Origin: an uncultured Actinomycetes bacterium
GTDB lineage: Bacteria; Actinomycetota; Acidimicrobiia; Acidimicrobiales; Acidimicrobilacustridaceae
Reading direction: 5' to 3'
Length of the DNA stretch: 6,231 nucleotides
Assembly (NCBI GenBank): GCA_945957335.1
Contig: CAMFLJ010000230.1
Location: forward strand, 1-6,231
This document shows, one piece after another, positions 1-5,751 of the stretch. The translations under genes and the position numbers were made by a program. Every line of letters begins with the position of its first letter. The first letter of the stretch is position 1. Under the pieces are notes generated by a model. That model worked only from the letters and a program-made list of their open reading frames with translations. It was not told the DNA's origin and searched no databases.

Positions 1-22
1 GTGGGGGCGTGGCCCTCGATCC

Positions 23-28
23 AGGAGG
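23..28 (+). promoter_or_regulatory. Ribosome binding site of the first whiB gene
   Basis: A full AGGAGG Shine-Dalgarno sequence lies 7 bases before the ATG at 36. It decides the start: an in-frame GTG at 9 would add nine residues, but it lies upstream of this site and has no comparable site of its own. No promoter can be assigned because the window begins here. Confidence 0.85.
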
Positions 29-35
29 ACCGAAC

Positions 36-329
36 ATGGCCGATCCCATCTCCATCCCCGTCACCGAGGACAAGTCCTGGCAGGACATGGCCAACTGCCT
101 CGGTGTCGACCCCGACCTCTTCTTCCCCGAGCGCGGCGCGTCCACGCGGGAGGCCAAGGAGGTCTGCCGGGGCTGCGTCGTGCGTGAGGACTGCCTCGAG
201 TACGCGCTCGCCAACGGTGAGAAGTTCGGCATCTGGGGCGGCATGAGCGAGCGCGAGCGTCGCCGCATCCGCCGCCAGCGGGCCCTTGCCCGTGCGGCCG
301 CCGCGTCGGCCCGCACCGCCACGGCCTAG
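36..329 (+). CDS. whiB: WhiB-family iron-sulfur transcriptional regulator (WhiB/WhmD type)
   Basis: This 97-residue protein is a WhiB-like regulator. The family binds a [4Fe-4S] cluster through four cysteines and works with the principal sigma factor at promoters; WhiB/WhmD members control septation and sporulation or cell division. Visible here are the four cysteines C21, C44, C47 and C53 (CxxC then x5 C), the FFPERG segment, STREAKEVC, CLEYALANGEKFGIWGG with the family's G[IV]WGG turn (65-69), and a basic tail starting SERERRRIRRQR that would contact DNA. The block from FFPE to ERERRR follows Streptomyces WhiB closely as I recall it, so the assignment to the WhiB/WhmD branch is fairly firm. 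The ATG at 36 is chosen for its AGGAGG site. It converges on the formiminotransferase gene, with a 42-base gap between the stops. The alanine-rich C-terminal end looks like a disordered tail. Confidence 0.93.
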   Translation: MADPISIPVTEDKSWQDMANCLGVDPDLFFPERGASTREAKEVCRGCVVREDCLEYALANGEKFGIWGGMSERERRRIRRQRALARAAAASARTATA

Positions 330-351
330 GCCGCCGCACCACCGCCGCCCG

Positions 352-367
352 GGCCGCACCGTCGGCC
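352..367. terminator. Small GC hairpin between convergent genes
   Basis: GGCCG (352-356) pairs with CGGCC (363-367) around a 6-base loop in the short gap between the stops of whiB and the formiminotransferase gene. It could serve either direction, but there is no T-tract and the stem is only 5 bp, which is easily met by chance at this GC content. Confidence 0.25.
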
Positions 368-371
368 GGGC

Positions 372-1211
372 TCAGCTCCCCCCGTCGCTCCCGCTCCTGT
401 GGGGGCGACGGGCGCGTTCGGCCAGCCGCGCCTCGATGGTGCGATCCGCCGCCAGGTCGAGCTGCGCCCACCTCGCCTCCGGCGTCGCGGCCAGCACGGC
501 CTCGGGCACCAGCCCGACCAGCTCGGCCCGCTCGACCGGGGCCTGTGCCGAGACCCGGTCCCACACCTCGGCCGGGCCCACCGTCGTCGGGTCGACCAGG
601 TTCATCGACACCTGCACCCGCTCGCCGACCCGCAGCCCCAGCGCCCGCACCGCCGGCCCCCGGAGGCCCCGGGCCAGCTCACGAGCCGTGCCCAGGTCGG
701 CGTCGACGCCCTCGGGGCCCGGTTCGAGCCACAGGTTGTAGGCCACGAGGAGTGGTCGTTGGCCGACCGCGGCGGCACCCGCGGTGGGATGGGGCTCGGC
801 CGGACCGACATCGGGCGAGAGGGTGGTGAAGGCGCCGCGGCGCACCTCGGGCAGCGACCGCTCGGGGCCGTAGAGGAAGCACGGCAGGCGCAGCTCGTCG
901 GCGGCCCACACGGCGAACGCGTCGCGGGCCTGCACGGCGGCCCCGACCGGGGTGTCGCCCAGCGCCACGAACGGGACCACGTCGAGCACGCCGATCCGGG
1001 GGTGGGCGCCGGTGTGGGCGCCGAGGTCGAGCAGCTCGACCGCCCGCCTCGCCACCGACCGGGGTGCGTCCTCACCCACGAGCGTGAGCACCGAGCGGTT
1101 GTGGTCCGGGTCGGTGTGGACGTCGAGCAGGTCGGCGCCCGCCGCCGCGGCGATCGCCTGCACCGCCGTGAGGTCACGGCCTTCGCTGATGTTGACCACG
1201 CACTCGAGCAC
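372..1211 (-). CDS. ftcD: Glutamate formiminotransferase (stand-alone FTCD N-terminal-type enzyme)
   Basis: The 279-residue product matches the formiminotransferase half of FTCD, which moves a formimino group between N-formimino-glutamate and tetrahydrofolate in the cytosol. The family opening, a Val/Leu-Glu-Cys-Val-x-Asn-x-Ser-Glu-Gly motif, is at residues 1-12. DVHTDPDHNRSVLTLVG (30-46) corresponds to the substrate-loop segment, and HTGAHPRIGVLDVVPF (66-81) is the most conserved block, containing the region of the catalytic histidine. LPCFLYGPE and a later VSMNLVDP segment belong to the C-terminal part. The GTG at 1211 is chosen because homologues start at this motif and an AGGA lies 8 bases upstream; the open frame runs back to 1415 but that extension is low-complexity Pro/Arg and overlaps the next gene. 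No cyclodeaminase domain or histidine-degradation gene is visible nearby. Such solo enzymes can also act on 5-formyl-tetrahydrofolate, so a folate-recycling role is possible (inference). Confidence 0.88.
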   Translation of the reverse strand: MLECVVNISEGRDLTAVQAIAAAAGADLLDVHTDPDHNRSVLTLVGEDAPRSVARRAVELLDLGAHTGAHPRIGVLDVVPFVALGDTPVGAAVQARDAFAVWAADELRLPCFLYGPERSLPEVRRGAFTTLSPDVGPAEPHPTAGAAAVGQRPLLVAYNLWLEPGPEGVDADLGTARELARGLRGPAVRALGLRVGERVQVSMNLVDPTTVGPAEVWDRVSAQAPVERAELVGLVPEAVLAATPEARWAQLDLAADRTIEARLAERARRPHRSGSDGGS

Positions 1212-1220
1212 GGACGCGAT

Positions 1221-1259
1221 CCTGCCCCACAGACGGACGGGAGTCGTCGGTGGGGCAGG
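1221..1259 (-). promoter_or_regulatory. Long hairpin overlapping the formiminotransferase RBS
   Basis: CCTGCCCCAC (1221-1230) and GTGGGGCAGG (1250-1259) are perfect reverse complements. After one A/G mismatch the stem continues with GACG (1232-1235) against CGTC (1245-1248), leaving a small loop. On the minus strand the hairpin ends in GGGGCAGG, and the AGG at 1223-1221 is part of the AGGA that serves the GTG start at 1211. Folding would therefore bury the ribosome binding site. It could act as a translational switch, a protein-binding operator, or a chance structure. There is no T-tract, so it does not look like a simple terminator. Confidence 0.55.
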
Positions 1260-1311
1260 GACCGTGCTCTCGGCCACGAGGGAGGGGCGTGGCCGGAGCG
1301 GGGGGATGGGT

Positions 1312-1328
1312 GGCCGGCGGTGCCGGCC
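1312..1328 (-). terminator. Terminator-like hairpin after the second whiB gene
   Basis: GGCCGGC (1312-1318) and GCCGGCC (1322-1328) form a perfect 7-bp stem with a 3-base loop. It begins 5 bases after the minus-strand stop at 1334-1336. The following bases on that strand are C-rich rather than T-rich, so it is not a canonical intrinsic terminator, but T-poor hairpins of this kind are common after actinobacterial genes. Confidence 0.45.
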
Positions 1329-1333
1329 GGAGA

Positions 1334-1588
1334 TCAGTGGCGGTCGCCGATGAGGAGCGGGAGGCGGCGGGCCTTGAGGATGCGGCGGCGCTGGCGCTCG
1401 GAGGTTCCGCCCCACACGCCGTGGTCGATGCGGTTCTCGAGGGCGTACTCGAGGCAGCGCTCCTGGACGGGGCAGTCGGAGCAGATGCGCTTGGCGACCT
1501 CGACCCCCACCCCGTCGTTCGGGAAGAAGGTCGCAGGGGGCTCCTCACGACAGTTGCCGGTTGCCATCCAGTCGGTTTCCGTCTCCAT
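1334..1588 (-). CDS. WhiB-family iron-sulfur transcriptional regulator, second paralogue
   Basis: This 84-residue protein has the WhiB signature: C13, C36, C39 and C45 (C-x22-CxxC-x5-C), FFPNDG after the first cysteine, VAKRICSDCPVQERCLEYALEN, the HGVWGG turn (56-61) and the basic stretch SERQRRRILKARR near the C terminus. It should carry a [4Fe-4S] cluster and act as a sigma-factor-associated or DNA-binding regulator, possibly redox- or NO-sensitive. It is clearly not a copy of the WhiB at 36-329: the residues between the first two cysteines, the D/H before GVWGG and the tail all differ. I cannot place it in a named Wbl class. The ATG at 1588 has no Shine-Dalgarno sequence but sits where a leaderless transcript would begin; an ATG at 1567 would give 77 residues and keep all four cysteines. 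The formiminotransferase gene follows in the same direction after 122 bases. Confidence 0.92.
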   Translation of the reverse strand: METETDWMATGNCREEPPATFFPNDGVGVEVAKRICSDCPVQERCLEYALENRIDHGVWGGTSERQRRRILKARRLPLLIGDRH

Positions 1589-1594
1589 GGCGGG

Positions 1595-1600
1595 GAAGGT
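1595..1600 (-). promoter_or_regulatory. Putative -10 element for leaderless second whiB
   Basis: On the minus strand TACCTT (1600-1595) fits the actinobacterial TAnnnT -10 pattern. Its last base is 7 positions before the A of the ATG at 1588, so transcription could start on the start codon. No Shine-Dalgarno sequence precedes that ATG, which supports leaderless translation. A -35 box at proper spacing is not evident; TTTTCA (1617-1612) is too close, at 11 bases. Confidence 0.4.
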
Positions 1601-1685
1601 AGGGACCGAGGGTGAAAACGGGGATAAGGCGACGGCCGAGCGGCCCGGGAGGGGTGGCGGCGGGCCGGTGGAGGCAGTGCCCCGC

Positions 1686-1691
1686 TAGGCT
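1686..1691 (+). promoter_or_regulatory. Putative -10 element upstream of the 90-aa gene
   Basis: TAGGCT fits TAnnnT and is identical to the hexamer in front of ppk. It would start a transcript near 1698 with a leader of about 45 bases. That leader holds a small inverted repeat, GCGGG (1701-1705) with CCCGC (1712-1716), and the GAAGGTG ribosome site at 1727-1733. No convincing -35 box is visible. The rest of the divergent gap (1601-1685) shows only GC-rich sequence. Confidence 0.4.
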
Positions 1692-1742
1692 CTCCCCCTC
1701 GCGGGATCGGACCCGCCTCGTCACACGAAGGTGCTGCACCCC

Positions 1743-2015
1743 ATGGCCATGACCGACACCGAGACCACCCAGCCGCCCCGGGGCCACGTGCGCGTGATCT
1801 ACCTCGGGCCGGTGGCGCCCCACTGGGACGTGCAGGGCGACTCCGAGGTGCGTGGCCTCGTCGACGAGTTCCGGGCCCGGGTGCTCGCCCGCCTGCTGCT
1901 CCTCCCGCCGCACGACCCCCAGTTCCGCCGCAACCGTGAGCGCGTCGTGCGTGACGCCGAGCGCGAGAACCTCACGCTCGTGTGGGACCTCGGCCTGCCC
2001 GAGGACGAGGGCTGA
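1743..2015 (+). CDS. Small conserved-looking protein of unknown function
   Basis: I do not recognise this 90-residue protein. Third codon positions are nearly all G or C, which strongly supports real coding. A GAAGGTG ribosome site ends 9 bases before the ATG at 1743; a GTG at 1731 and an ATG at 1749 are alternatives. Residues 1-14 are Thr/Pro-rich and probably disordered. A short hydrophobic strand with an HVRVIYLGPVAPHWDV segment (15-30) follows. The rest looks helical: a segment with RGLVDEFRARVLARLLLL, a PPHDPQF turn, and an Arg/Glu-rich helix leading to LVWDLGLPEDEG. There are no cysteines, signal peptide or clear membrane helix; LARLLLL is too short. It lies divergent from the second whiB gene and just upstream of ppk, but has its own promoter-like sequence and is separated from ppk by hairpins. 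Membership in the polyphosphate module is therefore only a possibility. Confidence 0.75.
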   Translation: MAMTDTETTQPPRGHVRVIYLGPVAPHWDVQGDSEVRGLVDEFRARVLARLLLLPPHDPQFRRNRERVVRDAERENLTLVWDLGLPEDEG

Positions 2016-2022
2016 GGCCCCT

Positions 2023-2044
2023 GCCACCCCTCGGACGGGGTGGC
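2023..2044 (+). terminator. Terminator-like hairpin after the 90-aa gene
   Basis: GCCACCCC (2023-2030) pairs perfectly with GGGGTGGC (2037-2044) across a 6-base loop, starting 7 bases after the stop codon. A second inverted repeat, GCCGGC (2046-2051) with GCCGGC (2058-2063), follows at once. Neither is followed by a T-tract. Together they probably separate this gene from ppk. Confidence 0.5.
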
Positions 2045-2067
2045 CGCCGGCCCGGGAGCCGGCCAAC

Positions 2068-2083
2068 CAACCGGTTGTAGGCT
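2068..2083 (+). promoter_or_regulatory. Putative leaderless ppk promoter with abutting palindrome
   Basis: TAGGCT (2078-2083) fits the TAnnnT -10 pattern and ends 7 positions before the A of the ppk ATG at 2090, so the transcript could start on the start codon. No Shine-Dalgarno sequence precedes the ATG. The perfect 10-bp palindrome CAACCGGTTG (2068-2077) directly touches the -10 element and is part of a CCAACCAACCGG run, a good position for a repressor or activator operator. No obvious -35 box is seen, which would suit an activator-dependent or extended -10 promoter. Confidence 0.5.
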
Positions 2084-2089
2084 CGGCCC

Positions 2090-4231
2090 ATGCCCGGCGA
2101 GCCCTCCACGACCACCCCTGACGCCACCGGAGTGGTCGAGCTCGGCGTGCCCCGGCCCGTCGACGGCCTCGAGCTCGACGAGCTGCGCGAGTCGCCCGAG
2201 CGGTTCCTCAACCGCGAGCTCTCCTGGCTCGACTTCGACGCCCGGGTGCTCGCCCTGGCGGCCGACACCGACCAGCCGCTGCTCGAGCGGGCCAAGTTCC
2301 TGGCCATCTTCAGCCAGAACCTCGACGAGTTCTTCCAGGTCCGCGTCGCCGGGCTGAAGGACCAGGTGGCCGCCGGCCTCGGCAAGTCGACCCCCGACGG
2401 GCGCACCGCGGCCGAGCAGCTCGCCGAGATCCGCGAGCGCCTCCTCGGCCTCGTCGACCAGGCCGAGCGCATCTTCCTCGACGACATCGTCCCCGGGCTC
2501 GCCGAGAACGGCATCGTGTTCTCCGGCTTCGACGACCTCGACGAGGACGACCACAAGTACCTCGACGAGGTCTTCGAGGAGCGCATCTTCCCGGTGCTCA
2601 CGCCCCTCGCCGTCGACCCCGGCCACCCGTTCCCGTACATCTCCGACCTCTCGCTCAACCTGGCCGTCGTCGTCCACGACCCGGTGTCGGGCGACCGCCG
2701 CTTCGCCCGGGTCAAGGTGCCGAACCTGCTGCCCCGCTTCGTGGTGATGCCCGACGGCGAGCGCTTCGTGCCCCTCGAGCAGGTCATCGCCGCCCACCTC
2801 GACGTGCTGTTCCCGGGCATGGAGCCCGGCGTCCACTACGCCTTCCGCGTCACCCGCAACGCCGACCTCACCCTCGAGGAGGAGGAGGCCGACGACCTGC
2901 TCGAGGCCGTCGAGCTCGAGCTGCGCCGCCGCCGCTTCGGCCGGGCCGTGCGCCTCGAGGTCGACGGTGACGTCTCCGAGGAGATCCTCGAGCTGCTCAC
3001 CCGCGAGCTCGACCTCGCCCCCGACGACGTCTACCACTGCGACGTCCCGCTCGACCTCGGCGGCCTCTGGTCGGTGCACGGCCTCGACCGGCCGGACCTG
3101 AAGGACGAGCCCTGGGTGCCGATCACCCAGCCCCGCCTCACGAGCCCCGAGCTCGACGAGCCCGTCGACATGTTCTCCGTCATCCGCGACGGCGACGTCC
3201 TGGTGCACCACCCCTACGAGTCGTTCTCCAGCTCGGTCGAGGAGTTCATCCGCCAGGCCTCGCGCGACCCGCAGGTGCTGGCCATCAAGCTCACGCTCTA
3301 CCGCACCTCGTCGGACACCTCGATCATCAAGTCGCTGGTGCGCGCCGCTGAGCGGGGCAAGCAGGTGGCCGCCCTGGTCGAGCTCAAGGCCCGGTTCGAC
3401 GAGAAGAAGAACATCGGGTGGGCGAAGGAGCTGGAGAAGGCGGGCGTCCACGTGGTCTACGGGCTCATGGGCCTGAAGATCCACACCAAGACCACGCTCG
3501 TCGTGCGCGAGGAGGCCGACGGCATCCGCCGCTACTGCCACATCGGCACCGGCAACTACAACCCGAAGACGGCCCGCCTCTACGAGGACCTCGGCCTGCT
3601 CACCGCCGACCCCAAGATCGGCTCCGACCTCACCCAGCTGTTCAACCTGCTCACCGGCTTCGCCCGCGAGCCTCGGTTCGAGCGCCTGCTGGTGTCGCCC
3701 CGCACGGTGCGCCCCGGCATCGAGGAGCTCATCCGCAACGAAGGCCGCCACGGCACCGACGGCCGCATCGTGCTGAAGATGAACAGCCTCGTCGACCCCG
3801 GCCTCATCGACGCCCTCTACGAGGCCTCGCAGGCGGGGGCCAGCATCGACCTCATCGTCCGCGGCATCTGCTGCCTGCGCCCCGGCGTGCCCGGCCTGAG
3901 CGACAACATCCGGGTGCGCTCGATCGTCGGCCGCTACCTCGAGCACTCGCGGATCTACCACTTCGCCCACGGCCGACCCGACGGCCCGGTGAGCTACATC
4001 GGCTCGGCCGACCTCATGCCCCGCAACCTCGACCGCCGGGTCGAGGCTCTGGTCTCCATCGAGGACCCCGAGCTGCAGGCCCGGCTCGACGAGATCCTCG
4101 GCGTGAACCTCTCCGACGACACGTTGGCGTGGTCGCTGCGGCCCGACACCACGTGGGCGAAGGTGCACGGCACCGCGGGCATCGACACCCACCGGCGGCT
4201 CGAGGAGCTGGCGCTCGAGCGTCGGCCGTGA
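2090..4231 (+). CDS. ppk: Polyphosphate kinase 1 (PPK1)
   Basis: This 713-residue enzyme reversibly transfers the terminal phosphate of ATP to inorganic polyphosphate. Its length is normal for PPK1, and all four domains are present. The N-terminal domain carries RFLNRELSWLDF (38-49) and SQNLDEFFQVRVAGLKDQV. The head domain spans roughly 136-350. The two phospholipase-D-like C-terminal domains start near 351 and 533. H465 in GLKIHTKTT corresponds to the autophosphorylated E. coli H435. H619 in YLEHSR corresponds to the second catalytic histidine, H592. R405 (LYRTSS) and R435 (ELKARFDE) match E. coli R375 and R405, with a constant offset of 30. HIGTGNYNPKTARLYED and GSADLMPRNLDRRVE are also intact, so the enzyme should be active. 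The ATG at 2090 is favoured by the leaderless promoter and by the family start. Its stop overlaps the next gene's GTG by 4 bases, so it leads an operon. Confidence 0.97.
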   Translation: MPGEPSTTTPDATGVVELGVPRPVDGLELDELRESPERFLNRELSWLDFDARVLALAADTDQPLLERAKFLAIFSQNLDEFFQVRVAGLKDQVAAGLGKSTPDGRTAAEQLAEIRERLLGLVDQAERIFLDDIVPGLAENGIVFSGFDDLDEDDHKYLDEVFEERIFPVLTPLAVDPGHPFPYISDLSLNLAVVVHDPVSGDRRFARVKVPNLLPRFVVMPDGERFVPLEQVIAAHLDVLFPGMEPGVHYAFRVTRNADLTLEEEEADDLLEAVELELRRRRFGRAVRLEVDGDVSEEILELLTRELDLAPDDVYHCDVPLDLGGLWSVHGLDRPDLKDEPWVPITQPRLTSPELDEPVDMFSVIRDGDVLVHHPYESFSSSVEEFIRQASRDPQVLAIKLTLYRTSSDTSIIKSLVRAAERGKQVAALVELKARFDEKKNIGWAKELEKAGVHVVYGLMGLKIHTKTTLVVREEADGIRRYCHIGTGNYNPKTARLYEDLGLLTADPKIGSDLTQLFNLLTGFAREPRFERLLVSPRTVRPGIEELIRNEGRHGTDGRIVLKMNSLVDPGLIDALYEASQAGASIDLIVRGICCLRPGVPGLSDNIRVRSIVGRYLEHSRIYHFAHGRPDGPVSYIGSADLMPRNLDRRVEALVSIEDPELQARLDEILGVNLSDDTLAWSLRPDTTWAKVHGTAGIDTHRRLEELALERRP

Positions 4232-5751
4232 GCGCCACAGGGCCGGGCTCGGTCGAGCGCGAGATCAAGCTCGAGGCCGCACCCGACCTCCAGCTCCCCG
4301 ACCTCACCGGGGTCGCCCCCGGCGTCACCGTCGCGGCCGAGCCCGCGCTCGACCTCGACGCCACCTACGTCGACACCGCCGACCTCCGGCTCGTGCGCAA
4401 TGGCGTGTCGTTGCGGCGCCGCACCGGTGAGGGCGCTCCGCGCTGGACCCTCAAGCTGCCGGCCGCCACCGACGGCGCCGGCCTGGCCCGCCGCGAGATC
4501 GAGGTCGACGACGCGTCCCACGACGTGCCGTCGGCGCTCGCCGCGCTCGTCACAGGATGGGCCCGCTCGGCCCCGCTCGTGCCGGTCGTCGTGATCCGCA
4601 GCCACCGCCAGCGCCTCCGACTGGTGGGCGACGGCGGGCGCGACCTCGCCGAGCTGGCCGACGACGACGTCACCGTCGTCCAGGGCGACGACGTCACCGC
4701 CCGCTTCCGGGAGATCGAGGTCGAGCTCGACGAGCACGGCGACGACGAGCTGCTCCACGTCGTGGGCGCCGCGCTGGTCGCCGCCGGCGCGGGCGAGCCC
4801 GACCCCACCTCGAAGGTCACCCGGGCCCTCGGCGACCGGGCCAAGGAACCACCGGAGCTCGTCGCTCCCGAGGTCGGGCCCGAGTCCACCGTCGCCGACG
4901 TCGTGCGCGCCGCGCTCACCGACCCGGTGGCCCGGCTGGTGGCGAGCGACCACGTCATCCGCCTCGACGACGACACCGACGGAGTGCGCCGGGCCCGCGG
5001 CGGGGTGCGCCGGTTGCGCGCCGCCCTCTCCACCCTCGCCCCGGTCCTCGACGCCGAGTGGGCCGACGGCCTGCGCGACGCCACATCCGGGCTGGCCGAC
5101 GCGCTCGCCCCGGTGCGGCGCACCGACGCCCTCGCCGAGCAGCTGCACCGGGCCATCGGCGCGCTGCCCGCCCCGCAGCGCGAGCCGGCGGTCACCCTGG
5201 TGGCCCGCCTCGACGACCGCCGCCGGGCGGCCCTCGCCCCGCTGCTCGCGCTGCTCGACGAGCCGGGCTACGTCGAGCTGCTCGACGACCTCGTCGCCGG
5301 TGCCCTCTCGCCACAGGCGGCCGACGGCGCGGATCTCTCCGGGCCCGCCGCCGACGCGCTGCCCGACCTCGTCCGCCCGGCGTGGCACCACCTCCACCGG
5401 TCGGTCCACCACCTCGACCACCACCCTCGGGCCCACGACCTCGTCGAGCTGCGCGCGGCCGTGCGCCGGGCCCACCTCGCCGTGGCGATGGCCGCCCCGG
5501 CGGTCGGCGAGCCGGCCGCCCTCCTCTCGAGCGGGCTGGCCGACCTCCAGGACGTGCTCGGCTCGCTCCACCACGCCCTCGTCGCCGATGCCTGGCTGGC
5601 CGAGGTGCTGCCCGACCTCGACGGCGACGAGCGGGCCGCAGCCGAGGGGCTGGTCGAGCTCCAACAGGTCGAGGCCGAGAAGGCGGTGCAGCGATGGCGC
5701 GACTCCTGGGCCGTGTGCGACTCCGACGACTCCTCCGGATGGCTGGCGTGA
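4228..5751 (+). CDS. CYTH-CHAD domain protein (predicted triphosphatase with polyphosphate-binding domain)
   Basis: A 507-residue two-domain protein. Residues about 9-200 are a CYTH domain of the triphosphate tunnel metalloenzyme fold: EREIK (10-14) is the ExExK signature, followed by YVDTADLRLVRNGVSLRRRTG, WTLKLP, REIEVELDEHG and TSKVTRAL. These supply the acidic metal ligands and basic phosphate ligands expected of a triphosphatase. Residues about 225-495 form an all-helical CHAD domain; such domains bind inorganic polyphosphate. Recognisable CHAD marks are VRRARGGVRRLRAAL (253-267), LADALAPVRRTDAL and LQDVLGSLHHALVADAWL. The CHAD core is atypical: the usual His of the first motif is R254, and 387-403 hold eight histidines where related proteins are mostly Arg/Lys. 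The GTG start overlaps the ppk stop as GTGA; there is no Shine-Dalgarno sequence at normal spacing, so translation is probably coupled. The neighbours fit a role in polyphosphate or triphosphate turnover or in granule association (inference). Confidence 0.9.
   Translation: MSATGPGSVEREIKLEAAPDLQLPDLTGVAPGVTVAAEPALDLDATYVDTADLRLVRNGVSLRRRTGEGAPRWTLKLPAATDGAGLARREIEVDDASHDVPSALAALVTGWARSAPLVPVVVIRSHRQRLRLVGDGGRDLAELADDDVTVVQGDDVTARFREIEVELDEHGDDELLHVVGAALVAAGAGEPDPTSKVTRALGDRAKEPPELVAPEVGPESTVADVVRAALTDPVARLVASDHVIRLDDDTDGVRRARGGVRRLRAALSTLAPVLDAEWADGLRDATSGLADALAPVRRTDALAEQLHRAIGALPAPQREPAVTLVARLDDRRRAALAPLLALLDEPGYVELLDDLVAGALSPQAADGADLSGPAADALPDLVRPAWHHLHRSVHHLDHHPRAHDLVELRAAVRRAHLAVAMAAPAVGEPAALLSSGLADLQDVLGSLHHALVADAWLAEVLPDLDGDERAAAEGLVELQQVEAEKAVQRWRDSWAVCDSDDSSGWLA

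Noticed and set aside
322..333. Perfect 12-bp palindrome CGGCCTAGGCCG over the first whiB stop codon
   Set aside because: With no room for a loop it cannot form a useful hairpin, and such GC palindromes arise easily from the codon bias here.
1212..1415. N-terminal extension of the formiminotransferase to 1415
   Set aside because: It would overlap the second whiB gene and add a Pro/Arg-rich stretch absent from the family. The GTG at 1211 has an AGGA at good spacing.
399..1688. A 429-codon open frame on the plus strand across the formiminotransferase and second whiB genes
   Set aside because: It lies antisense to two genes with clear family motifs, its translation is Arg/Gly/Pro-rich, and it has no recognisable domain.
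1799..4192. A 797-codon open frame on the minus strand opposite ppk
   Set aside because: It is the mirror of ppk's codon bias. The translation is a low-complexity run of Val, Glu, Ala, Asp and Leu with no domain, while the plus strand encodes a complete PPK1.
3418..4227. A 5' extension of the CYTH-CHAD frame by 270 codons into ppk
   Set aside because: This part is Arg/Pro-rich and overlaps conserved ppk sequence. The CYTH signature begins just after the GTG at 4228, which forms a normal 4-base overlap.
5386..5436. Histidine-rich stretch as a tandem repeat or an out-of-frame artefact
   Set aside because: There is no DNA-level repeat unit, the frame is continuous, and CHAD motifs continue in the same frame on both sides, so it is real protein sequence.
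3994..5664. A 556-codon minus-strand open frame opposite the CYTH-CHAD gene
   Set aside because: Its composition is typical of a GC-rich shadow frame, and it has no start signal or motif. The opposite strand has the real protein.
4557..5747. A 5' extension of the Nudix frame into the CYTH-CHAD gene
   Set aside because: The translation is almost entirely Arg, Pro, Gly and Ala. The Nudix fold needs only the part from 5748.
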